Of a stretch of DNA of 64,000 nucleotides, positions 17,766 through 27,042 are shown piece by piece. The position numbers and the translations under genes are program-made. Source of the DNA: UBA2160 sp964588665 (GTDB lineage: Bacteria; Chloroflexota; Dehalococcoidia; Lucifugimonadales; UBA1123); NCBI GenBank assembly GCA_964588665.1, contig CAZPQQ010000008.1:1-64000 (forward strand). Direction: 5' to 3'. Within the stretch, counting starts at the first letter, position 1. Each line of letters begins with the position of its first letter. The notes under the pieces were generated by a model. The model made no database searches. It was not told the DNA's origin and was given only the letters and a program-made list of their open reading frames with translations.

Positions 17766-18639
17766 CTCGTCACCCACCTGGTCGCCCATCGTCTCATCTG
17801 ACGGAACACCGCAAGTGGTGGCTGTCGCTCCTTTGGCGTCTCAGGTCTCGAGTCGCATCGCTTTCTATTCGGACCGCGACGGCAATCGAGAAATCTACGC
17901 GATGAACGGCGACGGCTCAGGACAAGCCCGCCTCACCAACAACGAAGCGAAAGACGTTTCACCTACGTGGTCCGCCGACCGCTCCAAGATCGCCTTCCAG
18001 TCCGACCGCGACGGCAACGAGGAGATCTACGTGATGAACGCCGACGGCTCCGGACAGATCAACCTGTCCCGCAATGCCGGCGAAGATGTTCGGCCGGCTT
18101 GGTCGCCCGACGGCGAAAAGATCGCGTTCCGGTCCGACCGCGACGGCGACTGGCAGATCTACGTGATGAACACCGACGGCTCCGAACAGACTCGACTCAC
18201 CAACAACTCCGCTCGCGATTCCGATCCCGAGTGGTCGCCTGACGGCACGCAGATTGTGTTCAGCTCCAACCGCGACGACAACTTCGAGACGTACATCATG
18301 AACGCCGACGGTTCGGGGCAGACGAGACTCACCGACAACACATCGACCGATCTGGACCCGATCTGGTCCTCGGACGGCGCGAGGATAGCGTTCCGATCGG
18401 ACCGCGACAACAGTTGGCAGATCTACGTGATGAACGCCGACGGCTCCGAACCCACCCAGATCACCGACAGCACCGCCAACGACCTGTCGCCCACCTAGTC
18501 GCCCAGTAGCGAGAAAATCGCGTTCACTTCGTCCCGCGATGGCAACGACGAAATCTACGTGATGAACGCCGACGGCTCGGTGCTGATCAATCTCACGAAC
18601 CGCGCCGACGCCGACTCGTCCCCCGCCTGGTCGCCGTAG
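17671..18639 (+). pseudogene. TolB/PD40-type six-bladed propeller with an in-frame TAG
   Basis: Six repeats of about 42 residues, each with a pattern like IAFxSDRDGNxxIYVMNxDGS, run from about 17850 to 18639. This equals one complete TolB-type propeller. A TAG at 18496-18498 interrupts blade five to six at SPT-stop-SPSSEKIAF, where every other blade has SPTWSP or a close variant; a single TGG to TAG change explains it. The true end is TAG at 18637-18639. The N terminus is unclear: the frame overlaps the end of the kinase gene and no signal peptide or convincing start is seen, so the 5' part may have been lost when the two genes were joined. Confidence 0.75.
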
Positions 18640-18683
18640 TGACGGCATCGGCAGGATAGCGTGGCTGGGACGAGTTCCTGGGG

Positions 18684-18854
18684 TGTCCTGACTCGCAAGT
18701 TTGTTGCGTAAACCGCGCCGTGTGTTTCAACTGGTCCCGGTTTTGTCGGAGTTCACAATGAACAAGTAGATTCACACTTCCGTTCGCCTTGAGCCTGTCG
18801 AAGGGTCGTCGACCGACCGCAATTGTCGAGCGAACTTCGGAGACAGGACACTAG
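18684..18854 (-). mobile_element. MITE-like element, CTAG type, copy 1
   Basis: This roughly 170-bp stretch is an inverted, diverged copy of the element at 58580-58724. Shared blocks include AACAAGTAGA, CGCGGTTTACGCAAC and the terminal GTCCTG. It carries about 28 extra bases containing the common GAGCCTGTCGAAGGG repeat. The right end retains CTAG, while the left end reads CTGG. No ORF is present, so movement would depend on a transposase supplied elsewhere. Confidence 0.75.
18782..18805 (-). repeat. Short dispersed repeat (TTCGACAGGCTCA type), copy 1
   Basis: Reverse-strand copy of the motif TTCGACAGGCTCAGGGCGAA with one change. Other copies are at 24942, 58316 and 63225. It lies inside the MITE copy at 18684-18854, and is missing from the MITE copy at 58580, which suggests it inserted or was deleted as a unit. 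Confidence 0.7.
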
Positions 18855-18908
18855 ACGCTTTGGTCGAGCGAAGCACGACTGCCTGTCGATGCCGTGCGCC
18901 TCTGGCGA

Positions 18909-20114
18909 TCAGTACGCCTGTCGAAGCAGGCCCATGACGTCGTCGAAGGTGCGGAATCCCCTAGGCGACAGCGCGGAACGCGGACCGTGCTGGGCCCATA
19001 CCCGCTCCGCCACTGTCTGAATCTGCTCTTCCGTGACGCCCCGGTCGCTCAGTTTGTCGTTGATCTCGATGTCAGCCATGAGGCGGCGAACGGCGGCCAC
19101 GCCCTTTTCGGCAGCGTACCTAGTCGAGACGCCGTCGACCTTCTCGCCCAGCGCCCGAGCAATGTCGGCGAGCTTCTCTTGACAACCCACGAAGTTGAAA
19201 TCGAGGATGAACGGCAGCATGATCCCCAACAGCCTACCGTGGGGCAGGTGGGTGACGTCGCCCAGGACCTCGGAGTAGGTGTGGTTGTGTATCAACCCGC
19301 CGTTGCCGAACGCGACACCGACGGTCGTGGCCGACCACAGCATCGCCGACCGTGCGTCGATGTCCTGGCCGTTGGCGAAGGCTTTGGGCAGACACTTGCC
19401 GATGACTTCGATCGCCTTGATCGCCAGGGTATCGGCGGTCGGTTTGAACCGGTTGACCAGGTAGCACTCCATCGCCTGAGACAGTGCGTCGGCGCCAGTG
19501 TCGGCGGTGACGTTGGGCGGCATCGACGCGTTCAGCACCGGGTCGCATATGGCAACGCTGGGCCGCAGCATCGGATCGCCTGCCCATCCCTTGATGCCGG
19601 TGTCCGGGTTGAAGACGCCTGAGCCGGACGTGACCTCGCTACCGGTGCCGGCCGTGGTCGGGACGGAGATGATGTGGGCGCCGCGTTTCTCGACGCGCCG
19701 AGGCGGGGTCCAGTCCGTGCCGACCCGCGACTGGTGGTACTCGGTGAGCTTGCCTTCGTTGCCCAAGAGCAGCGACATGGACTTCGAGCTATCGATGGTG
19801 CTGCCGCCCCCCAGGGCGACGATGAGGTCGCGGTCGCCCGCGCGGAAAGCGTCGACCGCGGCTTCGACCGACTCCAGCGTGGGCTCGGTGGCGATGCCGG
19901 AGAACACCTCGACGTTTAGACCCGCGTCCTTCAGCGACTTCTCCGCGCTCTCGGTCAGCCCGATCTCGTGGAGTATCGGGTCGGTGACGATCAGCGGGGC
20001 CTTGCTGCCCAAAGACTTGGCAACTTCACCGACGCGTTCCACGGTTCCCGAGCCGAATATGATGCGAGCGGGAGACCTGAATTCAAAATCGCCTGACCAG
20101 TTCGTCATGTCCAT
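18909..20114 (-). CDS. Iron-containing alcohol dehydrogenase family protein
   Basis: This 401-residue protein has the group III alcohol dehydrogenase pattern: GGGSTIDSSKSM near 102-113 for NAD(P), PTTAGTGSEVT near 152-162, and a metal site formed by Asp209, His278 and His292. The fourth ligand, normally histidine in DALTHA, is glutamine here (DALSQA, Gln213). The start is set at 20114 because GGAGG lies 9 nt upstream. It follows no recognised partner; the TPR gene upstream is about 125 bp away in the same direction. The substrate could be an aldehyde, a hydroxy acid or maleylacetate-like compound. Confidence 0.88.
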   Translation of the reverse strand: MDMTNWSGDFEFRSPARIIFGSGTVERVGEVAKSLGSKAPLIVTDPILHEIGLTESAEKSLKDAGLNVEVFSGIATEPTLESVEAAVDAFRAGDRDLIVALGGGSTIDSSKSMSLLLGNEGKLTEYHQSRVGTDWTPPRRVEKRGAHIISVPTTAGTGSEVTSGSGVFNPDTGIKGWAGDPMLRPSVAICDPVLNASMPPNVTADTGADALSQAMECYLVNRFKPTADTLAIKAIEVIGKCLPKAFANGQDIDARSAMLWSATTVGVAFGNGGLIHNHTYSEVLGDVTHLPHGRLLGIMLPFILDFNFVGCQEKLADIARALGEKVDGVSTRYAAEKGVAAVRRLMADIEINDKLSDRGVTEEQIQTVAERVWAQHGPRSALSPRGFRTFDDVMGLLRQAY

Positions 20115-20239
20115 CGATGCGTCCTCCATCCGATTCCGGTGTAACGGCGGTTTCGTGCTCAAACGCACTTGATTCGGCGGTCGAAAAGAACCGGCGTGTG
20201 TATGTTCGTCCCAGACATGAGGAGGCGGCGCTGTTGAAG

Positions 20240-21946
20240 TTAGGCGCCCGCGTCCCTCATCTCGCGCTGCACGTACAGAGCGAGCTGGTTGTTAGGGTCC
20301 AGCTTGACGGATTGGTTCAGAGCTGTCCGCGCGGCCTCGATCTCGTCCAACTCATACAGCGATGCGCCTTTCCGTGCGTAAGCCGAGGAATTGTCGGGGT
20401 CCAACTCAATTGCCTTGTCCACCGCGGCCACGGCGTCAACGTGACGGTTCATGTATTGCAGCGCCTCGGCTTTGGTGCGATAGGCGGAAGCATTTCCGGG
20501 TTCCAACTCGATGGCCTTGTCCACCGCGGCCAAGGCTTCCTCTTCTCGGTCGAGCGCCAGAAGCGCCACCGCCTTTGCGGCATGCGCTAGCGCGTTTTCC
20601 GGGTTGCGTTCGATAGCCTTGTCCGCCGCGGCCACCGCCATCTCCGTGCGACCGATCATCGGCGCCGCCTGACCATGGGCGCCGGTTGGACCGATCTCGT
20701 TTGCCTGCTCCGCCACGGCCAGCGCTGCCCGGAAATCGCCCATCGAACCCAGCGCCTGCGCTTTGGTCCGGTACGCGGCCGCGTTGTCAGGATCGAACTC
20801 GATAGCCGTGTCGGCCGCCACCAGCGCTCCTTCGAAATCGCCCGAGGACGCCAGCGTTTCCGCACGACGTTGGTGCAACGACGCGTCCTGTGAGTCCAGT
20901 CCCAGAGCCTTGTCGAGGGTGGACAAAGCTTTGTCGAACTCGCCCAAGGAGGTCAGAGCATGCGCCTTGATTCGATACGTGGATATGCCGTCCGGATCGA
21001 GCTCGATAGCCCTGTCCGCAGCGTCGATGGCCCCATCGTATTCGCCCATGGCGCCAAGCGCCTGCGCCCTGCTCTGATGGGAGGGCGCGCTTTCGGGGTC
21101 CAATTCGACAGCCCTGCCCGCGGCCGCCGCCGCTCCTTCGTACTTTCCCAGGGCGCCCAATGCCTGAGACTTCGTCAGGTACGACGGGGCGCTGTCCGGA
21201 TCCGATTCGATGGCTTTGTCTACCGCTTCGACGGCTGCCTTGTATCGACCAAGGTCGAAGAGCGCTTCAGCCCTCGTCAGGTGGGGGATGGAGTCTTCGG
21301 GAAACAGCTCAAACGCCCTCGCGCTCGACGCCACCGCCTCTTGCACCCGATTCAGCCTGAACAGGGCCGCTCCCTTTGCCTCATGGGAATATGCGTCGGC
21401 GGGGTCCAGCTCGATGGCCTTGTTTGCCGCGACTATAGCTTCATCGTATTCGTCCAGCGCATTCAGCGTGATCGCTCTGCCTTGGTATGCGAGGGCGTCG
21501 TCCGGGTCCAGTTCGACCGCCCAGTCCACCGCCGCCAACGCCGCTTCGAACTCGCCCAAGCCACCCAGCACCTGAGCCTTGATTCGATAGGACGGAGCGC
21601 TGTCCGCGTCCAACGCTATGGCTTTGTCGGCCTCAACGAGCGCTCTCTCGAATTTGCCCATCGAGCCCAGCGCCCGAGCCTTGGTGCGGTATGGGTGCAC
21701 ACTGTTCGGGTCCAATTCGATGGCCCTGTTCGAAGAAGCCACCGCCTCATCGGATCGGCCCAGATTGTGCAGCGCCTCGGACTGGATGCTGTGAGCGAAC
21801 GCGTCGTCCGGGGCCGATTCGATGGCTCTGGACGCAGCGTTCAGCACGCCTTCCCAGTTTTGCTCTGCCCTGAGGTCGTCGACTGCCTGTCGGAATTCGT
21901 CATCCGAATGACCCTGCCTGGAGTTATCCACCACTTGAGTAATCAC
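20240..21946 (-). CDS. Long TPR-repeat protein
   Basis: This 568-residue protein consists almost wholly of tetratricopeptide repeats of 34 residues, about 15 to 16 units, with the recurring core AxxAxxxAIELDPDNAxAYxxKAxAL. No signal peptide, enzyme domain or membrane segment is visible. It should form an elongated superhelix that scaffolds protein-protein contacts. The gene starts with GTG after AGGAAAAG. Because of the repeat structure, long antisense frames occur on the opposite strand and should not be read as genes. Confidence 0.92.
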   Translation of the reverse strand: MITQVVDNSRQGHSDDEFRQAVDDLRAEQNWEGVLNAASRAIESAPDDAFAHSIQSEALHNLGRSDEAVASSNRAIELDPNSVHPYRTKARALGSMGKFERALVEADKAIALDADSAPSYRIKAQVLGGLGEFEAALAAVDWAVELDPDDALAYQGRAITLNALDEYDEAIVAANKAIELDPADAYSHEAKGAALFRLNRVQEAVASSARAFELFPEDSIPHLTRAEALFDLGRYKAAVEAVDKAIESDPDSAPSYLTKSQALGALGKYEGAAAAAGRAVELDPESAPSHQSRAQALGAMGEYDGAIDAADRAIELDPDGISTYRIKAHALTSLGEFDKALSTLDKALGLDSQDASLHQRRAETLASSGDFEGALVAADTAIEFDPDNAAAYRTKAQALGSMGDFRAALAVAEQANEIGPTGAHGQAAPMIGRTEMAVAAADKAIERNPENALAHAAKAVALLALDREEEALAAVDKAIELEPGNASAYRTKAEALQYMNRHVDAVAAVDKAIELDPDNSSAYARKGASLYELDEIEAARTALNQSVKLDPNNQLALYVQREMRDAGA

Positions 21947-21983
21947 CTTTTCCTAATGAATTGGTCATCGCCGCCAGCCATGC

Positions 21984-22898
21984 TCAGCCCGCGTTCAGCG
22001 TCCGGGCCCTCTGCTCGATCTGGTCGACGATGTCGACGCCGACCCGCTCGCTCCATGCCGCAAGCAGTTGTTGTGTGATCGGACCGGGGACCGAGTCGCC
22101 GATCTGTCGGTTGTCTGCCATGCCCACCGGCAGCAGCGAATACGGGGTGCTGCACAGGAAAGCCTCGTCCGCCGTGTAGACGTCGTACGGCTGAAGATCT
22201 TCCTCGGAGGTCGGGATGTTCAGTTGTTCGGCGAGCTCCAGCAGCGTCATGCGGGACACGCCCTGCAGGATGCTCCTGTCCCCGGCCGTCCTGAGAACGC
22301 CGTTGGACACGATGCAGAAGTTGGCGCCGATGCTCTCGCTCACGTTGCCGTCGCTGTCGAGCAGCACCGGAAACGCGTCCGGATCCACGTCACGCGCCTC
22401 CAGATCGGCCATCACGAAGCTGAGACGGCTGTAGTGCTTCACCTTCGGATCGATCTGGTCCGGCGAGAAGCTGCGCGTCCTGGGGATCACCACGTGCGCG
22501 CCTGTTTCGTACAGAGGCGCGTACCGCGCGTAGTCAATCGGGTCGATCATGATGGACACATGGGGTTCGATCTGGCCGACGACGCCGCCCGCTCCTCGAG
22601 TGACGATCTGCGTGATCATGTAGTCGTCACGAGCGGCGCGGCGCATCTCTTCGTTGTACTCGACCACGTCCAGCGTCACGCGTTCCATCTCGTCCATCGA
22701 CATTCCGGGGTCGATTCTCGTGTACTGGAGCGAACGGTACAACCGCACCAGGTGCTCCCTCAGCCGGAAGACCTTGCCGTCGAATGTTCGAGACGTGTCG
22801 AACACCACGTCCCCGAGGCGGAAACCCCGGTCCAGCATGCTGATCGTCGCCTCACTGCGACGCACGAATTCGCCGTTTACCCAGATCGTGTAGTCCAT
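21984..22898 (-). CDS. Class IV aminotransferase (branched-chain / D-amino-acid aminotransferase-like)
   Basis: This 304-residue PLP enzyme shows GEFVRRSEATISMLDRGFRLGD at the start, the family opening, the probable Schiff-base Lys152 in KVKHY, and ESIGANFCIV with Glu188. SILQGVSRMTLLELAE near residue 215 is the conserved phosphate-binding helix start. It could be a branched-chain aminotransferase, a D-alanine transaminase or an aminodeoxychorismate lyase-like enzyme. GAGG precedes the ATG. It lies 37 bp upstream of the TPR gene in the same direction. Confidence 0.87.
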   Translation of the reverse strand: MDYTIWVNGEFVRRSEATISMLDRGFRLGDVVFDTSRTFDGKVFRLREHLVRLYRSLQYTRIDPGMSMDEMERVTLDVVEYNEEMRRAARDDYMITQIVTRGAGGVVGQIEPHVSIMIDPIDYARYAPLYETGAHVVIPRTRSFSPDQIDPKVKHYSRLSFVMADLEARDVDPDAFPVLLDSDGNVSESIGANFCIVSNGVLRTAGDRSILQGVSRMTLLELAEQLNIPTSEEDLQPYDVYTADEAFLCSTPYSLLPVGMADNRQIGDSVPGPITQQLLAAWSERVGVDIVDQIEQRARTLNAG

Positions 22899-23518
22899 CT
22901 GTCGCCTCGCAATTTAGATGCCTAATCGAGATTAGCAGATCACGAGCAGAAACGCAGCACCAGCGTCGGTGTCGTCAGTCCTGCTCGCCTTGTAGATGGC
23001 GCATGGGCCAACCCAGGCCAAGTTGACCGCTTGGCGCCTTCCGCAACTGTTTGTTCTGGGCAACATTATGGCCGCTTGGAGAGCGATGCATTCGGAAAGC
23101 ACCGATGACGTGGCGCCACGCCCCAATCAAGAGCGGCCGCACAGTATTCCGTAGGGGAGGGTTTCAAACCCTCCCGCGTGGTTTCGAGGCGTCAATCTGT
23201 TGCTACACGGAAACAACGTGCTCGCTGTTGTTCACGCGGCGATTACCCATGTGAGATGCTGGGAGGGTTTGAAACCTTCCCCTACGACATTGTATCGCGG
23301 AACTGCCTATTCTCGGTAAGCTCCAACCGGTCGTGGCTCGACTCTGAACCGATTCGAAGGACGCCACCCGGCGCCATAACCCGCAATCCGCCGATCCGGA
23401 GCCTGACGACCAATCCGTCGCCGTCATCGGGAGAAGGGCGTACAATTGCCTTCATCCACTCGAAGTCGGCAGTCTGGCGACTGTTGAACCCAAGCGCCGA
23501 ACACCACAGGGGGATCGC
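22899..23518. other. Intergenic region with a REPIN-like element
   Basis: About 620 bp between the divergent aminotransferase and amidase genes. Apart from the paired palindrome element at 23150-23286 no gene, RNA or terminator is evident; short frames here lack ribosome-binding sites and family similarity. Promoters for both flanking genes must lie here but no clear -35/-10 pair was found. Confidence 0.6.
23150..23286. repeat. REPIN-like paired palindrome element, copy 1
   Basis: The 137-bp element begins CGTAGGGGAGGGTTTC and ends with the near inverse GAAACCTTCCCCTACG. Each end is itself a palindrome (GGAGGGTTT-C-AAACCCTCC at the left), so the ends form hairpins and also pair with each other. 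The core of about 85 bp is unrelated to the core of the second copy at 47566-47705, which fits two REP sequences in inverted orientation rather than a conserved transposon. Confidence 0.75.
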
Positions 23519-24904
23519 ATGGAAGAGATCATCTTCGCATCGGCCAAGTCCATGGCCCGCGCAATCCGAGACAAAGAGGCGTCGTCTGTCGAGGTCGTCG
23601 AAGCGCATCTGCGCCGCATCGACGAGGTCAACCCGAAGCTGAACGCGGTGGTGCAACTCGCCGGAGACCGCGCGCTTGCCGAGGCCAGGGCCGCGGACGA
23701 CAGCCTGTCCAGAGGCGAGTCGAAGGGCCCGCTCCACGGCGTGCCGATGACAGTCAAGGACTCACACGACACTGAGGGCATCGTCTCCACGGCCGGGACC
23801 ACGGGACGCGCGTCGTTCGTGCCGGACCGCGACGCCACGACCGTGGCTCGGATGCGGGCCGCGGGCGCCATCGTGCTGGGCAAGACCAACACCCCCGAGC
23901 TCACGCTGTCGTTCGAGACAGACAACCTGGTCTACGGGCGAACCAACAACCCGTACGATCTGTCCCGCACGCCGGGCGGAAGCAGCGGCGGGGCGGCAGC
24001 GATCATCGCCTCGGGCGGCTCGCCGCTGGACCTGGGCACCGACACCGGCGGCTCCATCCGCGTCCCAGCCGGCTTCTGCGGCATCGCGGGCCTCAAGCCG
24101 ACGTCGGGGCGCGTGCCCAGGACAGGCCACATTATCCACCACCTGCTGGGCGCCACCGAGTCGCTGACCACGGTCGGCCCTCTGGCCCGGTTCGTCGAGG
24201 ACTTGGCTCTAGTGCTGCCGATCATCGCCGGTCCCGACTGGACGGACCCCGCCATCGTACCCATGCCCGTCGACGACCCCGCGAGCGTGGACTTGAGCAA
24301 CATGCGTGTAGCGAGTTTCGCCGACAACGGAACCGTGTCGCCGACCGCCGAGGTCGTGGCGGCCGTGGAAGCCGCTGCCAACGCCCTCAGAGACGCGGGC
24401 GCCGCTGTGACCGAAGATATGCCCCCTGCCATCGCCAAACGCGATGAGTTGCGCATGCTGACCGCAGATGGCGGCGCGGGCATCCAGCGCCTGTTGGACG
24501 CCGCGGGCACGACCCGACCACACCCTAGAATCGAGCGCATGGCAGGCGCCGCCGAGGCGATGGAGGTCGGCGACTACACGGCCATGTTGGAAGAGGTCGA
24601 TGCGTTTCGTTCCGAGATGCTGGGCTTTATGGAAAACTACGACGCGCTGCTGTGTCCTGTGAGGCCGTTTCCTGCGCTGCCCCACGGCGAGTCGATGTCT
24701 CGGGAAATGTCCCCTTCGGGCAGCTACACCAGCGCCTTCAACACCACCGGTTGGCCCGGCGCAGTCGTCCGAGCGGGCACGTCCCCGGAAGGCATGCCCA
24801 TCGGAGTCCAGCTCATCACGAGGCCCTGGACCGAAGCCGTCGCACTGGCCCTCGCGCAGGTCGTCGAGACAGCCCTCGGAGGATGGCGGAAGCCGCCGAT
24901 CTAG
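23519..24904 (+). CDS. Amidase signature family hydrolase (paralogue 1)
   Basis: This 461-residue enzyme has the Ser-cisSer-Lys triad of amidase-signature hydrolases: Lys80 (PMTVKDS), cis-Ser155 in GGSSGG and nucleophile Ser179 in DTGGSI. It has a closely similar paralogue at 27043 with the triad at identical positions. Members cleave amides, sometimes fatty-acid amides or Glu-tRNA(Gln) intermediates; the lack of gatB and gatC nearby argues against the GatA role. GGGGGA precedes the ATG. Confidence 0.9.
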   Translation: MEEIIFASAKSMARAIRDKEASSVEVVEAHLRRIDEVNPKLNAVVQLAGDRALAEARAADDSLSRGESKGPLHGVPMTVKDSHDTEGIVSTAGTTGRASFVPDRDATTVARMRAAGAIVLGKTNTPELTLSFETDNLVYGRTNNPYDLSRTPGGSSGGAAAIIASGGSPLDLGTDTGGSIRVPAGFCGIAGLKPTSGRVPRTGHIIHHLLGATESLTTVGPLARFVEDLALVLPIIAGPDWTDPAIVPMPVDDPASVDLSNMRVASFADNGTVSPTAEVVAAVEAAANALRDAGAAVTEDMPPAIAKRDELRMLTADGGAGIQRLLDAAGTTRPHPRIERMAGAAEAMEVGDYTAMLEEVDAFRSEMLGFMENYDALLCPVRPFPALPHGESMSREMSPSGSYTSAFNTTGWPGAVVRAGTSPEGMPIGVQLITRPWTEAVALALAQVVETALGGWRKPPI

Positions 24905-24941
24905 TGTCCTGCACCCTGCCATTGCGCGTGGCAATTCGGTG

Positions 24942-24969
24942 CCCCTTCGACGGGCTCAGGGCGAACGGG
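24942..24969 (+). repeat. Short dispersed repeat (TTCGACAGGCTCA type), copy 2
   Basis: Forward-strand copy reading CTTCGACGGGCTCAGGGCG, 38 bp after the amidase stop codon. The DNA immediately after that stop codon, CTAGTGTCCTGC, also matches the end of the CTAG-type MITE, which may be a solo remnant. Confidence 0.65.
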
Positions 24970-25023
24970 GTGTAGCACATTCCCGTTCGGTGTGGCTCGT
25001 CCCGCATCCGTGAACCTGCTCGC

Positions 25024-25825
25024 TCACAGATCTTTCCGCATGAAGACCACGACGGCCAGGGTGGGAAAAAGGGCCATGAGCCCGGCGAAGCTGCCGACGA
25101 TCTTCCATTGCTCGGCGGCCGAATACTCCCCGGCGATCACCTCGGGAAGATTGTCGACCAAGTTCGCGGGAGACAGGAAGCTGATGTCCAGGAAACTGAA
25201 GATGAACCCAAGACTGAACCAGACGAGCGCTACTGCCACCACGGCCAGAACAGTGTTATTGAACAAGCTGCTGACGGCCACACCCATGGTCGCCAGGGTG
25301 GCCAGAACCATTCCCACCGAGAGGGTGGCGTAGACGGCGCCCGCCACTGCCATGTCGCCCGGGGATTGTAGCGACCGATCAGGTAGCCCGCGGGCAGCGT
25401 AACCGCCACGTACAACATCACGACGGCTAGCACCAGGGGAGCGAGCTTGGACAGGATGTAGTGATGGCGCGTGACCGAACGACACAGTATGGAGTCCGAA
25501 ACCACCCCCTCTCCGAGGCCACGGAGCTAGCGCTCAGGACGATGAAGACCACGCTCCCAAAGGTCAGGTACAACGACAGGGCATTGGAAAAGAGTTGCGA
25601 TGCCGCCTCCACTGCCTGTGCTGTCGCTGGCGTGGTCGTCGCAATGGTCGTCTCCGCGGCGCCGGCGTCGGCCGAGACGGCCGCCAAGAGGATGCTGACG
25701 AGAGCGGTTAGGAGAAGCCAAAGGCGCAGCATCCACGAGCGGGCGAGGTTCCGCAACTCCCATTGCAGAAGCGCCCAAAAACCCCGGATGTCACTCTTCC
25801 AGGTCCATTGCACGAGAAAATCCAC
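25024..25825 (-). pseudogene. ABC-2 type transporter permease with two frameshifts
   Basis: Joining three frames gives one permease of about 265 residues with six hydrophobic segments. It starts at GTG 25825 (GGAGG 9 nt upstream, 35 bp overlap with the ATPase gene) with VDFLVQWTWKSDIRG. The first frame runs to SSVASERG, the second takes over with VVSDSILCRSVTRHHYILSK near 25515, and the third with SPGDMAVAGAVYATLSVG near 25370, ending FMRKDL. Both breaks fit loss of one base in a G/C run on the coding strand. Unless these are sequencing errors, the transporter cannot work. Confidence 0.8.
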
Positions 25826-26768
25826 GGGTGCGTTCCTCCTCCATTCGTCGCAGGAAGGCGCTCTCCAGTTGGTCGCTGGCAGAGCGCAGCGACAGGAGCT
25901 CGACTGAGTGCTCGGATAAGAATTGAAGCAGATTCGCAAGCTGAGACGTGAAGGGCTCGTCATCGGAGAATCGGGCGTGCAGAGTGTCTTGGCCCACCCG
26001 CGTGAACTCCACCCGCCCATCTCCCCATCCTTGAAGCTTCTCCTCCAGGGCAGCGAGGTCCCCCTCCAATTCCACTTCCACTTCGTTCTGACGCACCAGC
26101 CGCTTCATCTCGCCAACCGGACCGCTGAAAACGAGCTTGCCCTCACTCAGCACTCCAACATAGTCGCAGACACGGTCGACGTCCCCCAGCAGATGAGTGG
26201 AGACAATCAGTGTCTTCTTCCCTGCCAGGCTTCGGATAAGGTCGAGCATGAAGCGCCGTCCCTCGGGATCAAGGCCCGAGGTTGGTTCGTCCCAGATGAG
26301 CAGGTCGGGATCGTGAAGCAGCGAGGCGGCGATGCCCAGGCGCGTGGTCATGCCCGTGGAAAGCGCCTGCACATTCTGCGAGGCAGCCGGCAACAACTCC
26401 ACCGCCCGCAAAAGGTTGGCCAGTCGGGTCTTGCGCCGGTCCGGAGGGAGCCCCGAAAGACGCCCCATTAAGTCGAGGTATGATATGGGCGTCATGTCCT
26501 TGGGAAAGCGAGGGTTGGTGGGAAGGTAGCCGATGCGGCTCCGGAGGCGCGCCGAGTTCGGAGTCATCGTCTCGCCAAAGACCAACGCGCTGCCCCCCGT
26601 GGGGCGTTGGAGCCCCAGGAGGAGTTTGAAGGCAGTAGTCTTGCCCGCCCCGTTGGGGCCGAGCAGACCGAACACGGAGCCCTCGGGAACCGTCAGGTTG
26701 ACGCCGCTGAGGGCGGTGTGGCGGTTGCCGTATATCTTGGTCAGGTTTCGTAGTTCGATGGCGTCCAA
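25791..26768 (-). CDS. ABC transporter ATP-binding protein
   Basis: This 325-residue nucleotide-binding subunit has Walker A GPNGAGKT at 37-44, a degenerate signature LSTGM, Walker B LLIWDEPTSGLD, and the switch histidine in STHLL. The C-terminal 90 residues form an extra domain seen in exporter ATPases of the CcmA/NatA type. The start is TTG with GAGG upstream. Its 3' end overlaps the start of the permease gene, as expected for a two-gene ABC-2 exporter. The cargo is unknown; the neighbouring amidases do not tell. Confidence 0.9.
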   Translation of the reverse strand: MDAIELRNLTKIYGNRHTALSGVNLTVPEGSVFGLLGPNGAGKTTAFKLLLGLQRPTGGSALVFGETMTPNSARLRSRIGYLPTNPRFPKDMTPISYLDLMGRLSGLPPDRRKTRLANLLRAVELLPAASQNVQALSTGMTTRLGIAASLLHDPDLLIWDEPTSGLDPEGRRFMLDLIRSLAGKKTLIVSTHLLGDVDRVCDYVGVLSEGKLVFSGPVGEMKRLVRQNEVEVELEGDLAALEEKLQGWGDGRVEFTRVGQDTLHARFSDDEPFTSQLANLLQFLSEHSVELLSLRSASDQLESAFLRRMEEERTRGFSRAMDLEE

Positions 26769-27042
26769 CGTTTGCCTCGGGCGGGCCCCTTAGTGTCGGC
26801 ACACTCTGACCTGCCAACTACGATTCTATCAGAGCCAATGCTGTGCCTGGCGCATTGCGACTGCACGGGCATCTGGCACCGACAATATCTGAGACGATTG
26901 GAGAACCCGATTGCCACAGCTCACGCTGGCGCCGACAGCGGCGATGCCACAGGAGCGGGGCCATGCGATATGATTGTCTCGGCCTTTTGACGCAGGCCCG
27001 GAAATCCTCTTCCACGAGCCCCGACCGCAAAAGGAGCGCCCA

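Noticed and set aside
17959..18648. Reverse frame of 229 codons opposite the propeller gene
   Set aside because: Generated by the repeated blade sequence; it reads as VGVHHVD-type repeats without a family match.
20960..22078. Forward frame of 372 codons opposite the TPR gene
   Set aside because: It owes its length to the repeated codon pattern of the TPR repeats; no ribosome-binding site or family similarity.
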